A stretch of 58,573 nt of DNA from a virus. Both the position numbers and the translations under genes were made by a program. The notes under the pieces are model-generated. The model was not told the origin of the DNA and made no database searches. It worked only from the letters and a program-made list of their open reading frames with translations. The DNA lies in the IMG/VR virus record IMGVR_UViG_3300031857_000201, positions 1 through 58,573 of that record; one strand, given 5' to 3'. Shown here piece after piece: positions 16,957-25,754 of this stretch; within the stretch, counting starts at the first letter, position 1, and each line of letters opens with the position of its first letter.

Positions 16957-17134
16957 CTCTTTTTTCCTCTTCTAAAAGCATATCAAGAATCGATAAAGCC
17001 TCTGCCAGGCCTTGGTAATGGCCGACTAAACGCTGATAAGACTCATAATTGACTGGCGTTCCTGCATGAAGAACCTCAGTAATCTTTGCCTGCTCAGCTT
17101 TTACTCGGCCAATGTAGTCCGATAGAGTCTTCAT
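16946..17134 (-). CDS. Small helical protein, head module (62 aa)
   Basis: The product is almost entirely helical by pattern (SDYIGRVKAEQAKITEVLHAG, then YQRLVGHYQGLAEALSILDMLLEEE). It overlaps the GroES-like start by 11 bp and abuts the gene upstream by one base, supporting translation by coupling. Homologous small proteins are common between portal and capsid in such phages; function unknown. Confidence 0.55.
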   Translation of the reverse strand: MKTLSDYIGRVKAEQAKITEVLHAGTPVNYESYQRLVGHYQGLAEALSILDMLLEEEKRDVE

Positions 17135-17412
17135 CAGCGACCGCGACCTGACTTCCGCATAGGTACTGCAACTGCGATAGTTAGACCGGGACCTTTAGAG
17201 CCGCCGCCTTTTGCAAAGCGAGCGATCTTTCCGGTTGGTTTACCCAATGGCTCTTTTTGTGAAGAGTCATTGATCAGCGTACGAGTCTTGCTCTCAGGCA
17301 TGACTTTACCGCCATCTTTGTAGCCTTTAATACCTTTGCCAGGCGCCTTGGTGATAGACTCACCACCGCCCATGGCAAGGCGCTTATGCATGTTGATTGC
17401 TTCATCAGACAT
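17134..17412 (-). CDS. Small basic virion-module protein with YKxGG motif (92 aa)
   Basis: I choose ATG 17412 (MSDEAINMHKRLAMGGGES) because AAGGAG precedes it; the longer frame to 17463 lacks a site. The product is Gly/Lys-rich with GIKGYKDGGKVMPESKTR and a C-terminal RKSGRGR. It is likely disordered and possibly binds DNA or portal. The YKDGG unit recurs in other virion genes of this genome. Confidence 0.55.
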   Translation of the reverse strand: MSDEAINMHKRLAMGGGESITKAPGKGIKGYKDGGKVMPESKTRTLINDSSQKEPLGKPTGKIARFAKGGGSKGPGLTIAVAVPMRKSGRGR

Positions 17413-17422
17413 AATAGTCTCC

Positions 17423-17647
17423 TTAAAAACCGTGTTTGTGTTTCCCAGTTGCGGTACGACCAAAGCCGTGCCAGTCTTTGACGCTACCCCCTGACTTATA
17501 GCTAGGTTGTTGCGACATTGCTTCTTTTCTTACTTTACTCAAAAGATCTACATCTGTTTTCTCAATCTTTGGATCAGGCAAATCATACTTAGTACGAACC
17601 TTGCCTAGTAAATCCAGACCTTTGGGTGAAATGAAAGTGTCAGACAT
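17423..17647 (-). CDS. Small basic virion-module protein (74 aa)
   Basis: The start is taken as ATG 17647 (MSDTFISPKGLDLL), which overlaps the portal stop as ATGTCTGA and has GGGAG upstream. Two similar short blocks, GLDLLGKVRTKYDLPDPKI and VDLLSKVRKEA, suggest an internal repeat. The C-terminus SYKSGGSVKDWHGFGR carries the YKxGG motif followed by a His/Lys/Gly tail. Function unknown; it is expressed directly after the portal. Confidence 0.55.
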   Translation of the reverse strand: MSDTFISPKGLDLLGKVRTKYDLPDPKIEKTDVDLLSKVRKEAMSQQPSYKSGGSVKDWHGFGRTATGKHKHGF

Positions 17648-20168
17648 TGTCAACTCCCATTTGTGATTGCAATGCTTGTTGCGCGCCAAGTACTGTTTTG
17701 ATTTGCTCATGCTGCAAATTAGCAGCGCTATGGTCAAGCTCTGCAGCCTTAATACGCTCAGCGGTAAGGTTCTTTTCAGTGTTCATCACCAGCTTAGTAT
17801 TCTCAGCTTTCTCAGCCTTGGCTGCATCCAATTGTAGACGCTGTACATCCAGCATGGCGTCAGTTTGATCCTTGGCTGCTTTGCGCTGAGTCTCTGCCAT
17901 TTGTACATCAACCAGTGCTTTGACTTCAGGAGGCATAGGCGCTTGGCCTGACATTTGCTGCATCATTTGCAATGCTGCCATAATAACAGGTGGCAACTGA
18001 GCAAACGTTTCTTGTGAATCCATCATAACATGCTGTGATGCTGCAGCCAAGAGCTTATCAGCTGCAGGTGGCAGCATTTGTTCTTTCATAACATTGAATT
18101 GACGACCGAGTGCCGTGGAGGCGTAGGTATCAATTTGATTGAGATACCACAGTGTGACGTGCTGCTTCAAATGCTCAAGTGCTGCAGGAATATACACCGG
18201 GGCTATAATGGGGTTGGCACCATATAAAGGGTTCTTCATATAGTCCAACAAAACCTGGATGTGAGATAAATGATCCTGGTGCGGAAAAGCGCCTACTGGC
18301 TTACCTACCGTCATGGCTACATTTTCAAGAGCCGGGTTCATATCCTTGACATTCTGTGGATCAGGTAGAACCTCGTTGACATCAGGGATCTTGATTTGCT
18401 TAAGGATTCTCTTCTCAACTGCAATGCGGTTATACAAATCAGGATTAGCTTGAGCACGAGCTGCCAATGCCTGAATTTGAGCGTAGCGCTGAGTCTCTGA
18501 GAAAATGTGCGGATCAGATACCGGCACAATATCAGAATTCTTCTCAAAGTCTTCTTTGCTAACGCCAATTTCTTCAGCAATGTCATTTTTCTGTTGGTCA
18601 TCCAAATACCAACGATTGAGACGAGCAATGACACGCAATACGCGACGTTGAGACTCATGCAGCCTTGCATGAATTGAGCTGAACACAGCAGCGCCTTGCT
18701 CAATCAAAGCTTGTGTTGTACCTACCGGAGCTTGCGAATTGACATCAGCAATCTTTTCTTCAGACGTTGTTACCACGCCCTTAGCAGCATCAGTCAACCA
18801 GCCTAGCAATTGGAACAATACTGGGCTTGGTGGATTGAATGGCACCGGCATAGCTATCTTGCGGATGTCATCAACTCCTGGCGCTCCCTCAATTTCTGCA
18901 ACTTGAGTTGGTTCGATAGTGGTGCTCTGACCCGAGATCTTAGCCCCTTTGAGCTTGAGCATTGTGGGGGCAGTGTTAATATGTGCACTATCCAACAAGG
19001 CACGGAGAGCACCAGTAAGAGCAGCACTAAGGCCACCAATGAGATGAGGGAATCCGATTGCATAAGCACCACGCCAAGGGATGAACTTAAATTCAATAAT
19101 CCAATCGAGCTTAGACATTGTGTCATCGCCGTACTCCCAGTTGCGATATAAGCCTAGCACATCGCGAGTAAGCTCATCCACCATCAAAATATACGGCGCA
19201 CGCTCGCCTTTTGCGTAACTATCATCTTCTTGCTCAAGCCAAGTGTAAATGTGAAAAACGCGGCGTATGCCATCTACATTCTCTGCTTGAGATCTTTTAC
19301 CCTCAATCTTATTGGTTGCTTTCTCAGCCGCCGACTCTTCCGGCTCCATGCTGGCGCGATAGATGTTGACGTCCTTATATAAGCCTCGTGCAATTCGAAG
19401 CTCAAACTCTTCCTGAGTAATATCTTGAACTTCGGTAACGCGGCCAGCCGTATAGAAGTTACCAGCTGCAAAGGGTAAATAGATATTGTCAATGGGCAAA
19501 AATTCTACGCATGGGCGTTTCTTTTGCTCATCGTACCAGATCTTAAAGTATTGAGAGCCACCCAATGGAATTTGAGTGAACATCTGCTCTTGCTCATCTC
19601 TAAACTCCTCAATTTGCTCAGTCAACTGCCAATTGAGATATTCTTTTTTGCGCTCAGCCTTGGTGGTCTTTTCCTCAGTCACCTCGCCAAAGATCTTAGT
19701 GCGAACAGGCCCATCCGGCGGAAAGAGTTCTTTAATTGCACGTGCCGCAAAGTCAACACAGGCCTCAGCCATGACTGGGTGGACAACCTTGGATGCGCCT
19801 TGAAAAGATGCTCCACCAGGGGCGTCATGCCCCAAGCCTGTTCTACGAATGCCATCCTCGTATTGTTTATCGCGCTCAGCACGAGCATCTTTATCTTTAT
19901 CAATTAGCTCAAGATACTTGGTCGCCAAAGAGCTGGCTTCGTATGAAGCCATATCCTCGGCCAGGTTAGCGTAGAAGTCCGGCTCATCTTCTGGGCCTTT
20001 ATGGTCATCCATGCGAACGATAACTGAGCCATCTGGCAATTCTTCAAAGTCATCCTCATCTGGCTCTTCTTGATCGAAGATGTCGTTGAATTGTTGCTCA
20101 TCATCGTCATCGGAGACGGGCCCAATGAAACGATTGTAATCCTGTGGGATCGGCATCTCAGTTGCCAT
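17640..20168 (-). CDS. Portal protein (842 aa)
   Basis: The length, the position beside the terminase module and the pattern (a very acidic N-terminal 60 residues, GASFQGASKVVHPVMAEAC, AIKELFPPDGPVRT, a central FIPWRGAYAIGFPHLIGGLSAALTG segment and a long C-terminal coiled-coil with QLDAAKAEKAENTKL) fit the large portal proteins of P22-like podoviruses. Twelve copies would form the DNA entry channel on which terminase docks and to which adaptors attach. The C-terminal 130-residue helical region may form a barrel extending into the capsid. The acidic tail at the N-terminus (EEPDEDDFEELPDG) is unusual. Start ATG 20168 overlaps the previous stop. Confidence 0.85.
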   Translation of the reverse strand: MATEMPIPQDYNRFIGPVSDDDDEQQFNDIFDQEEPDEDDFEELPDGSVIVRMDDHKGPEDEPDFYANLAEDMASYEASSLATKYLELIDKDKDARAERDKQYEDGIRRTGLGHDAPGGASFQGASKVVHPVMAEACVDFAARAIKELFPPDGPVRTKIFGEVTEEKTTKAERKKEYLNWQLTEQIEEFRDEQEQMFTQIPLGGSQYFKIWYDEQKKRPCVEFLPIDNIYLPFAAGNFYTAGRVTEVQDITQEEFELRIARGLYKDVNIYRASMEPEESAAEKATNKIEGKRSQAENVDGIRRVFHIYTWLEQEDDSYAKGERAPYILMVDELTRDVLGLYRNWEYGDDTMSKLDWIIEFKFIPWRGAYAIGFPHLIGGLSAALTGALRALLDSAHINTAPTMLKLKGAKISGQSTTIEPTQVAEIEGAPGVDDIRKIAMPVPFNPPSPVLFQLLGWLTDAAKGVVTTSEEKIADVNSQAPVGTTQALIEQGAAVFSSIHARLHESQRRVLRVIARLNRWYLDDQQKNDIAEEIGVSKEDFEKNSDIVPVSDPHIFSETQRYAQIQALAARAQANPDLYNRIAVEKRILKQIKIPDVNEVLPDPQNVKDMNPALENVAMTVGKPVGAFPHQDHLSHIQVLLDYMKNPLYGANPIIAPVYIPAALEHLKQHVTLWYLNQIDTYASTALGRQFNVMKEQMLPPAADKLLAAASQHVMMDSQETFAQLPPVIMAALQMMQQMSGQAPMPPEVKALVDVQMAETQRKAAKDQTDAMLDVQRLQLDAAKAEKAENTKLVMNTEKNLTAERIKAAELDHSAANLQHEQIKTVLGAQQALQSQMGVDNV

Positions 20169-23100
20169 TATGCTCTCCGAAGTAACTCAGCCCGCATGGC
20201 GGGAATTGATTTTGTCATTTGCACTTTTTTCTTAACGGCGCCACCCTTGGCGTAGCCTGGGCGTGGCTCTGCTTCAAACGCACGAAGCGCATATTCCAAT
20301 ATGTAAGGGCTTACTTCACCAAAAAAGTCAACAGGCTCTTCACGAATTCTTTCAGTGTAGTCATGCACTGTTGCTCGTATAGACGCATCGTCATCATTAG
20401 CGTCGATCATATTATCTAGCTGCTCACGCAAATGTTGAAGTATTTCACCTGCCTCGCCAAAATCTGCAGGCGATAGAAACTCACCTAAAGCGTTATTTGC
20501 CATGCGCCGAATCTGATTTGGCATTGCGTCCATTTCAGTTAGCAATGCGCCACGATTGTTGATGTCAGCCCAATCAACTTCGAATGCAGGCGTATCTATA
20601 TCGTCAAACAAAGTTGCTAAAGCGTCTTGGGGTACTTGTACTTCAGCAGGGGGCGGCGGCAGTTCTTCTGCTGCACGCAACTCACGTATACGATCATTAA
20701 CTTCGCGTATAGTTCTAAATAAGTGTTGATGTACGTCTCTAAAATCTTGTAAAACACGCACGTTCTCAGGCGTCATCTCCTGACTCTCTAATACTGCGAT
20801 AGTTTCTTCAGCGCCAGTTAATCTAGCCATTTGTTGATTGCCATAATTCAGCAATTCTTGCAGGTCATTCGCGATCTCAGGAGGTATCAAATCTGGCGTA
20901 GGCAACGGAGGCTCAGGCGCAACAACAGGCTCAGTTGTAGGCACCACATTATCGCTATTCTGCTTTACAAACTCGTCGAATTGCTTTTGCGTCATAAAGC
21001 GCGGCGCGGTGCTATAGTCAATGCTACGTATGACATCTACAGGCATGTCAGTTCTACGCTCAACATCACGAGCCAATGATCTAAAGTCGTTGTTATTGCG
21101 CGTATCAAATACGCCGGCATTTTCATGCAAATTGCTTGACGTTTGGTTGATAATGCTTGCGTATTGATTCATATACTCAGCTACGTCATCGCTATACGCA
21201 GGATTGATTTTTCCATTCTTTGCGCCCGATACATAGCCTATGCTGTAACCGCCTTCTCTGCGGGGCGTTAACTCGATGGTTACTACAGGCAAACCTGTTT
21301 GAGCATCACGCACACTGGCCAAGCGTTTATTGCCTTCGATTACTGCATTTACATATGAGAATTCAGAAGGGTCTCTACCGCCTGTAAACTCATCTTTTGC
21401 AAAGTCAAAGATAGGTTTATAGCTTTGTCTCTCATCTGTGAACAGATTGCGTGAGCCTTCAGCTGCTTGCCCGCATTGTCCAACGCAATGATCCAACACC
21501 AGTGTATCCAAACTTAGTACTTTGGCAATTGTTTCAGGCGGTGTTTCAAAGTCCAATTCAATAACTTTGGTCTTAGGTAAAGTAATTTGCGCCAAGCCCA
21601 GTTGCGCTTGCGCTGCATCAAGCGTTTTTTGCTTAGCGACTTGCGCAGCCTTAGCTTCTTCTGCCTCTTTGGCCATGCGCCTTTCAGCGCCTTTGCGTAC
21701 ATACTTTTCAACGGTTAGATTTTTAAGTTGATCCGCCGGTATATTGCCTCGCACTACGTCGTCATAGAAATCTTGTGCAATCTTTCCAAAACCTAACTCA
21801 TGCCCAATTTGACTTTCTCGGCCTGCGTATATTGTCTCACCTTCGGCTGCACGTGTAGCAGAAGGGTAAAACGGACGCTCATACGGATCAATATCACGCG
21901 TCAAAAATTGTTCTGGCGTACGCAATGCTACAGCCATATCTGATATAGCTTCATACGCCTTGCCGGTTTTTAAGTTCTCAATTTCTTTTTCAAGTTGCTG
22001 AATTTGCCGACCTTTGACTCGCAATGGATTGGTCAAGGCTGCATACTCGGGAATCGTTGCAGGGTCTACACCTTGAGCTTCAGCTTGTGCAAGCAACGTA
22101 TTACGTCGATCTTGCATTGCATCTAACTCATCTTGCGCAACAAGCAATTGCCCCATCTTCTCGTTTGCTTTTACACCTACAAGGCCTTCTACGGGGTACC
22201 CTGCAGCTTCGCGAGATGGTTGCACCCACTCAGGTTGTATGTATGACGCCATATCACGTATAAGCTCAGGCGACTCGTACGTCAAACCTTGCGCCGCCAA
22301 CCCTACCAATGGGTCACCTTCAGTGCCTACGTTACGAACCAAGTAGTTTGAGAAGGGGCCTTGCAGCCAATCAACTGCTGCAGCGTGGCGTTGCGTGAAG
22401 TCAATAGGCGTTACGATATTGGCACCTGTGCGCTCGGCTAATGCACGCGCTTCAGGTGAATTGAGATATTCAGTGTAAAGCTCCATTGTCTTGGCTGCGT
22501 TGGAATTGCGCTCGCTGTACTCTCTATCAAATGCTCGCCTTGCATCTGATGAGCCAAGATCTGGATACATTTCCATTTTACGCTCTACTGCGTACTCACG
22601 CATTGCATCTATCAAAGGATTGGGCAATTCACTCTCAATGCGATCGCGCCATTGCGCAAGCAAATTGTATGGCGCCAATTCTCGAGATGCACCTGCAACT
22701 GTGCGTACGATATTAGTTGCCGGGTCCACAGTAAAGCTTGCGCCCATTGCCGTTTCAGGCTTGGTAGGCTCTATTAACTTTGTGCCTTTTCGGCGTACAG
22801 CGTACATCTCAGGCGACGTGGCGGCGGCAAATGGCGATTCATCCTGCAGACTTTGGCGTCTCTCACTTATGCTGGCCCACTCATCTGCCAAGCTTTGCAG
22901 ACGTGAGCCAATTGTTGGTTTGCCTGTGATAGGGTCAATGCGCTGAAAGCCAGTTTGCGCGGCCTGGAAATCAGCAGGCACTTCTCTCAATTGTGTAGCT
23001 AAACGCGCGGCGTCACCTTTCAATGCCAAGACATCTGCGCCTGTGAGCATAGGGCGACGTGGCAAACCGCCTGGCATTGCAGGCCAAGCATGCGGCAGTT

Positions 23101-23554
23101 TAGAGGCTTCAAACGCTTTACCAAATGCTGACGCAAACTCTTCGCCTTGGGGTGTTTGCATTGGTGCTGCGTTCTTCTCGAGCAATGCGTTGACTTCAGG
23201 CGTAGATGTTTGACCTGTCAACAAAGCCTGCCAAGGTGTCCGCACCATCATTTGGAACGGGTTACCGAAGAGCGTATTGGTTACATCGGAGACTTGCTGT
23301 GGCAATGTAGCCATGTCACGCTGCAACTCAGAAAAGCGTTGACGTGGCTTTGCAAGCGGATCTTTGAAATTGGCATGACGCATTGCCGCCAATGCACGAC
23401 GCATCTCATCGATATTCGGAGGATTGTTGTACAAAGGATCCGCAGTGGGAATGTCCAGGTATCCAGGACGAGGGACCTCGCCTCGAGGACGTTGAGTTCC
23501 GGCGTAGTAGTCTTCTTCGCCAGGAATGTAGTTACCTAACGCGTCATACGGCAT
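20168..23554 (-). CDS. Very large virion-module protein with PcfJ-like patch (1128 aa)
   Basis: I set the start at ATG 23554 (MPYDALGNYIPGEEDY), which overlaps the terminase stop by 11 bp and has a GAGGG site, rather than 23641. The protein is mostly helical and charged, with a proline-rich stretch near residue 900. Around residues 680-830 it has VLDHCVGQCG, LASVRDAQTGLPVVTIEL and IGYVSGAKNGKINP, matching the order of conserved blocks in PcfJ-like domains (HxCVGxY, SLRD..G.P..TIE, GxxN..P). The C-terminus RPGYAKGGAVKKKVQM carries the YxxGG motif. Its place between terminase and portal and its size suggest a protein packaged in or ejected from the virion, possibly a multidomain effector; this is inference. 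Confidence 0.5.
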   Translation of the reverse strand: MPYDALGNYIPGEEDYYAGTQRPRGEVPRPGYLDIPTADPLYNNPPNIDEMRRALAAMRHANFKDPLAKPRQRFSELQRDMATLPQQVSDVTNTLFGNPFQMMVRTPWQALLTGQTSTPEVNALLEKNAAPMQTPQGEEFASAFGKAFEASKLPHAWPAMPGGLPRRPMLTGADVLALKGDAARLATQLREVPADFQAAQTGFQRIDPITGKPTIGSRLQSLADEWASISERRQSLQDESPFAAATSPEMYAVRRKGTKLIEPTKPETAMGASFTVDPATNIVRTVAGASRELAPYNLLAQWRDRIESELPNPLIDAMREYAVERKMEMYPDLGSSDARRAFDREYSERNSNAAKTMELYTEYLNSPEARALAERTGANIVTPIDFTQRHAAAVDWLQGPFSNYLVRNVGTEGDPLVGLAAQGLTYESPELIRDMASYIQPEWVQPSREAAGYPVEGLVGVKANEKMGQLLVAQDELDAMQDRRNTLLAQAEAQGVDPATIPEYAALTNPLRVKGRQIQQLEKEIENLKTGKAYEAISDMAVALRTPEQFLTRDIDPYERPFYPSATRAAEGETIYAGRESQIGHELGFGKIAQDFYDDVVRGNIPADQLKNLTVEKYVRKGAERRMAKEAEEAKAAQVAKQKTLDAAQAQLGLAQITLPKTKVIELDFETPPETIAKVLSLDTLVLDHCVGQCGQAAEGSRNLFTDERQSYKPIFDFAKDEFTGGRDPSEFSYVNAVIEGNKRLASVRDAQTGLPVVTIELTPRREGGYSIGYVSGAKNGKINPAYSDDVAEYMNQYASIINQTSSNLHENAGVFDTRNNNDFRSLARDVERRTDMPVDVIRSIDYSTAPRFMTQKQFDEFVKQNSDNVVPTTEPVVAPEPPLPTPDLIPPEIANDLQELLNYGNQQMARLTGAEETIAVLESQEMTPENVRVLQDFRDVHQHLFRTIREVNDRIRELRAAEELPPPPAEVQVPQDALATLFDDIDTPAFEVDWADINNRGALLTEMDAMPNQIRRMANNALGEFLSPADFGEAGEILQHLREQLDNMIDANDDDASIRATVHDYTERIREEPVDFFGEVSPYILEYALRAFEAEPRPGYAKGGAVKKKVQMTKSIPAMRAELLRRA

Positions 23555-24974
23555 AGGGGTTGACCCTCTTTGGCTGGGAGTCGTCGGAATACGAACTCTC
23601 GTCATTGTATACCGGATCAATGTCCAAGAATCCCATATCACGCAAAATTCTCAAAGCTTGAGTCGTGGCATCAACCAAGTCGTCATGCCGAACTTCAGGG
23701 AAAGCGCAAAGCTGACTAATCAAAGGCTCCACCCAATCACGTGCAAAGCCGGCTTTCTTCATAGACTCAGGCACGTAGACTCGACCCCGCTTAATGATGG
23801 GTGCCACGATGTTCAGCCTTTGCATCTTGTCAGCCAGCCCAGGGTTGTAGCTTCTTACGGGGACTCCGGCTCTTTGAAGATCTTGAATGAGACTGATACC
23901 GGCCGACTTATCTTCGATGAGTACAAGGTCGACCTTCTTCCCGTGCCCAAACTCATTTTCGTCCCCATAAATCGACTTAGACTCCTCAACAACTTTTGGT
24001 CGTAAGTCGGGGTACTGCAAATGCTCTTCCCAGCAATCAACGACCATTGCTGCAAGGGGTTTGTCTTCGGAAGGCTTGAAGATGCCCAGGACGACGCAGG
24101 CTGTTGGATCATTGTGGGTCTTGTCCGAAGTAGCACAATCGTAGGACTGTACAACATACTCAAACTTCGGGAGAGGCTTCTCAGCAGGCCAGAGCTTGAA
24201 CCAGTCACGCTTGACGATACCCGCCTCTTCAGGGTCGATAATCTCGGCATGAATTTCTTGGCGCCCAAGTTTGGTCCCCTCATACTGCAAAATTTGTTTC
24301 TGGAAGGTCGGAGCGAGGTTCTGGAGGTTGTCGTAGGTACTGGCCGAGGTATACACCACATCATCCCCATCGCGGGCCACCAGATCCACAATGAGAGGCT
24401 TGGGCTTAGGTGTTGTGGTACAGATCAGCCGAGGGTTCTTGCCAAGCCGCAATCCGAATTGCAGCATATCCCATGCGTCATCCAGGTAATCCCATGCTGC
24501 CAACTCATCCAGCCAACCGCCATGGAACTGAGGACCACGGAATCGTTCCGGTTCTGAAGCTGGGATGCCTTTGATGATAGACCCGTTTGTGAGTCTCAAC
24601 TCGTGAAGAGACTTGGTGTACGTCTCAATGAGAAGCTGTGGGATGACATTAAGCAGTCCGGAATCGCCTTCAAAGCAAACATCACGAACATCTCCGGATG
24701 TTGGTGCTGAGACCAACCAACGTGTGCCAGGCTGAGTCCAAGCTTCCCACCACACCCACTCGGCTGCGCACCGAGTCTTGCCTGCGCCACGTCCTGCAAG
24801 GAGTAACCACACACTCCACCAATCGCCGGATGGAGGGATCTGATGCTTACCGGCTTTGAGGAGCCACTTCATCCGCGCCAAAGTCGCGGCTTTTTGCTCA
24901 GGCGGAAGTTTGTTGAGATCCGGCCCTTTGCGTATCTTCTCGGCTAATTGCTCACTTACCTCGGGACTCAGCAT
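23544..24974 (-). CDS. terL: Terminase large subunit (476 aa)
   Basis: The ATPase domain shows Walker A GRGAGKT (residues 61-67), Walker B/catalytic glutamate WLDE (154-157) and the CTTTPKP coupling motif (185-191). The RNase H-like nuclease domain shows SYDCATSDKTHNDPTA (D279), LIEDKSAG (E354/D355) and HDDLVDATTQAL (430-441), the expected metal ligands. It translocates DNA into the procapsid through the portal and cuts concatemers. The circular, apparently permuted map fits headful packaging. It overlaps the small subunit by 23 bp and the 1128-aa gene by 11 bp. Confidence 0.95.
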   Translation of the reverse strand: MLSPEVSEQLAEKIRKGPDLNKLPPEQKAATLARMKWLLKAGKHQIPPSGDWWSVWLLLAGRGAGKTRCAAEWVWWEAWTQPGTRWLVSAPTSGDVRDVCFEGDSGLLNVIPQLLIETYTKSLHELRLTNGSIIKGIPASEPERFRGPQFHGGWLDELAAWDYLDDAWDMLQFGLRLGKNPRLICTTTPKPKPLIVDLVARDGDDVVYTSASTYDNLQNLAPTFQKQILQYEGTKLGRQEIHAEIIDPEEAGIVKRDWFKLWPAEKPLPKFEYVVQSYDCATSDKTHNDPTACVVLGIFKPSEDKPLAAMVVDCWEEHLQYPDLRPKVVEESKSIYGDENEFGHGKKVDLVLIEDKSAGISLIQDLQRAGVPVRSYNPGLADKMQRLNIVAPIIKRGRVYVPESMKKAGFARDWVEPLISQLCAFPEVRHDDLVDATTQALRILRDMGFLDIDPVYNDESSYSDDSQPKRVNPYAV

Positions 24975-25419
24975 CGGACTGCCTCACAGCCAAAAGCTCG
25001 TTCAACAGCTCACCCGTGAAGTCATGCGTATGCTCAACTTGCACAGGCCCGTCGTTCTTACCCGTGAGCTCAACTTTGGAGTTCTCCCGATATTGCTCGG
25101 GGAACCGCGCAGCCATGCTTCTTGACCAGAGACCAGTGTTTAGCTTTGGGCTACCAGGCGACTCAATGAGATGATTCTCAGCCAGTTCTTCCCAGTATTG
25201 CAGCGCATGCTGTCGTGATATTTCCAAGGCTTCCCGAAAATCCTTGTGCGCAGCTTCCCAATTTGTGAGATTGCTAGGCGGAATGTTGAGTATCGACCCA
25301 ATCGCCCAACGTGACTTGCCCTGCTTGCCAAGCTCAATGACCTGCTCACAATAAGCAGGGTCGTATTTGCTTGGACGCCCTAAAAACTTTCCGTTTTTTG
25401 ATGGAGTCTTGGTAGTCAT
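24952..25419 (-). CDS. terS: Terminase small subunit (155 aa)
   Basis: The likely start is ATG 25419 (MTTKTPSKNGKFLG). Residues about 17-60 (RPSKYDPAYCEQVIELGKQGKSRWAIGSIL...PSNLTNWEAAH, shown in part) form a helix-turn-helix of the type seen in small terminases. A central oligomerisation helix (REALEISRQHALQYWEEL) and a C-terminal LNTGLWSRSMAARFPEQY block follow. It recognises phage DNA and loads the large subunit, encoded by the overlapping next gene. The Shine-Dalgarno site is weak. The region upstream is AT-rich and may hold a promoter. Confidence 0.8.
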   Translation of the reverse strand: MTTKTPSKNGKFLGRPSKYDPAYCEQVIELGKQGKSRWAIGSILNIPPSNLTNWEAAHKDFREALEISRQHALQYWEELAENHLIESPGSPKLNTGLWSRSMAARFPEQYRENSKVELTGKNDGPVQVEHTHDFTGELLNELLAVRQSDAESRGK

Positions 25420-25475
25420 GGCTCGGATTTTATCCTCATTTTCGAAAAAGTAAATACACAAACCAAAATGACAAC

Positions 25476-25754
25476 GGGTTACAAAAAATGGTTTCACTTA
25501 GCCAGAACTCTATATATACGAGTGCATATATATATAATATTTATTTTTTATATTTTTTTAGAATTACTGTAACCTTCTATAACTATGTAACTTCCCAATG
25601 GAGCCAAAGGCTTTGAGGGTTACAAAAAAGTTTCAGGTTTCACCCATTTTGATACCACACAATCAACTATCCTTCCAACTCTGACAATATTGCTTTTTCA
25701 GTAATTGCTACAATATCAACCCAACTACGTTGTGTAACCTTCGACTGTGTAACC
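25476..25754. other. Candidate replication origin: AT-rich island with clustered GGTTACA heptamers
   Basis: The 247-bp space between the primase stop (25667) and the small terminase gene includes a 58-bp stretch (25503-25560) that is almost entirely A/T with ATATATATA runs. Around it are five exact copies of GGTTACA or its complement: 25477-25483 (+), 25568-25574 (-), 25618-25624 (+), 25733-25739 (-) and 25748-25754 (-), the last two inside the primase C-terminus. The two plus copies sit in longer similar units (GGGTTACAAAAAA ... GGTTTCAC). Iterons beside an AT-rich unwinding element and next to an initiator/helicase gene are a known origin architecture. No experimental support exists here. 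Confidence 0.45.

Noticed and set aside
25602-25612. AGCC-AAA-GGCT hairpin as a terminator
   Set aside because: Stem of only 4 bp with no T-tract in either direction.
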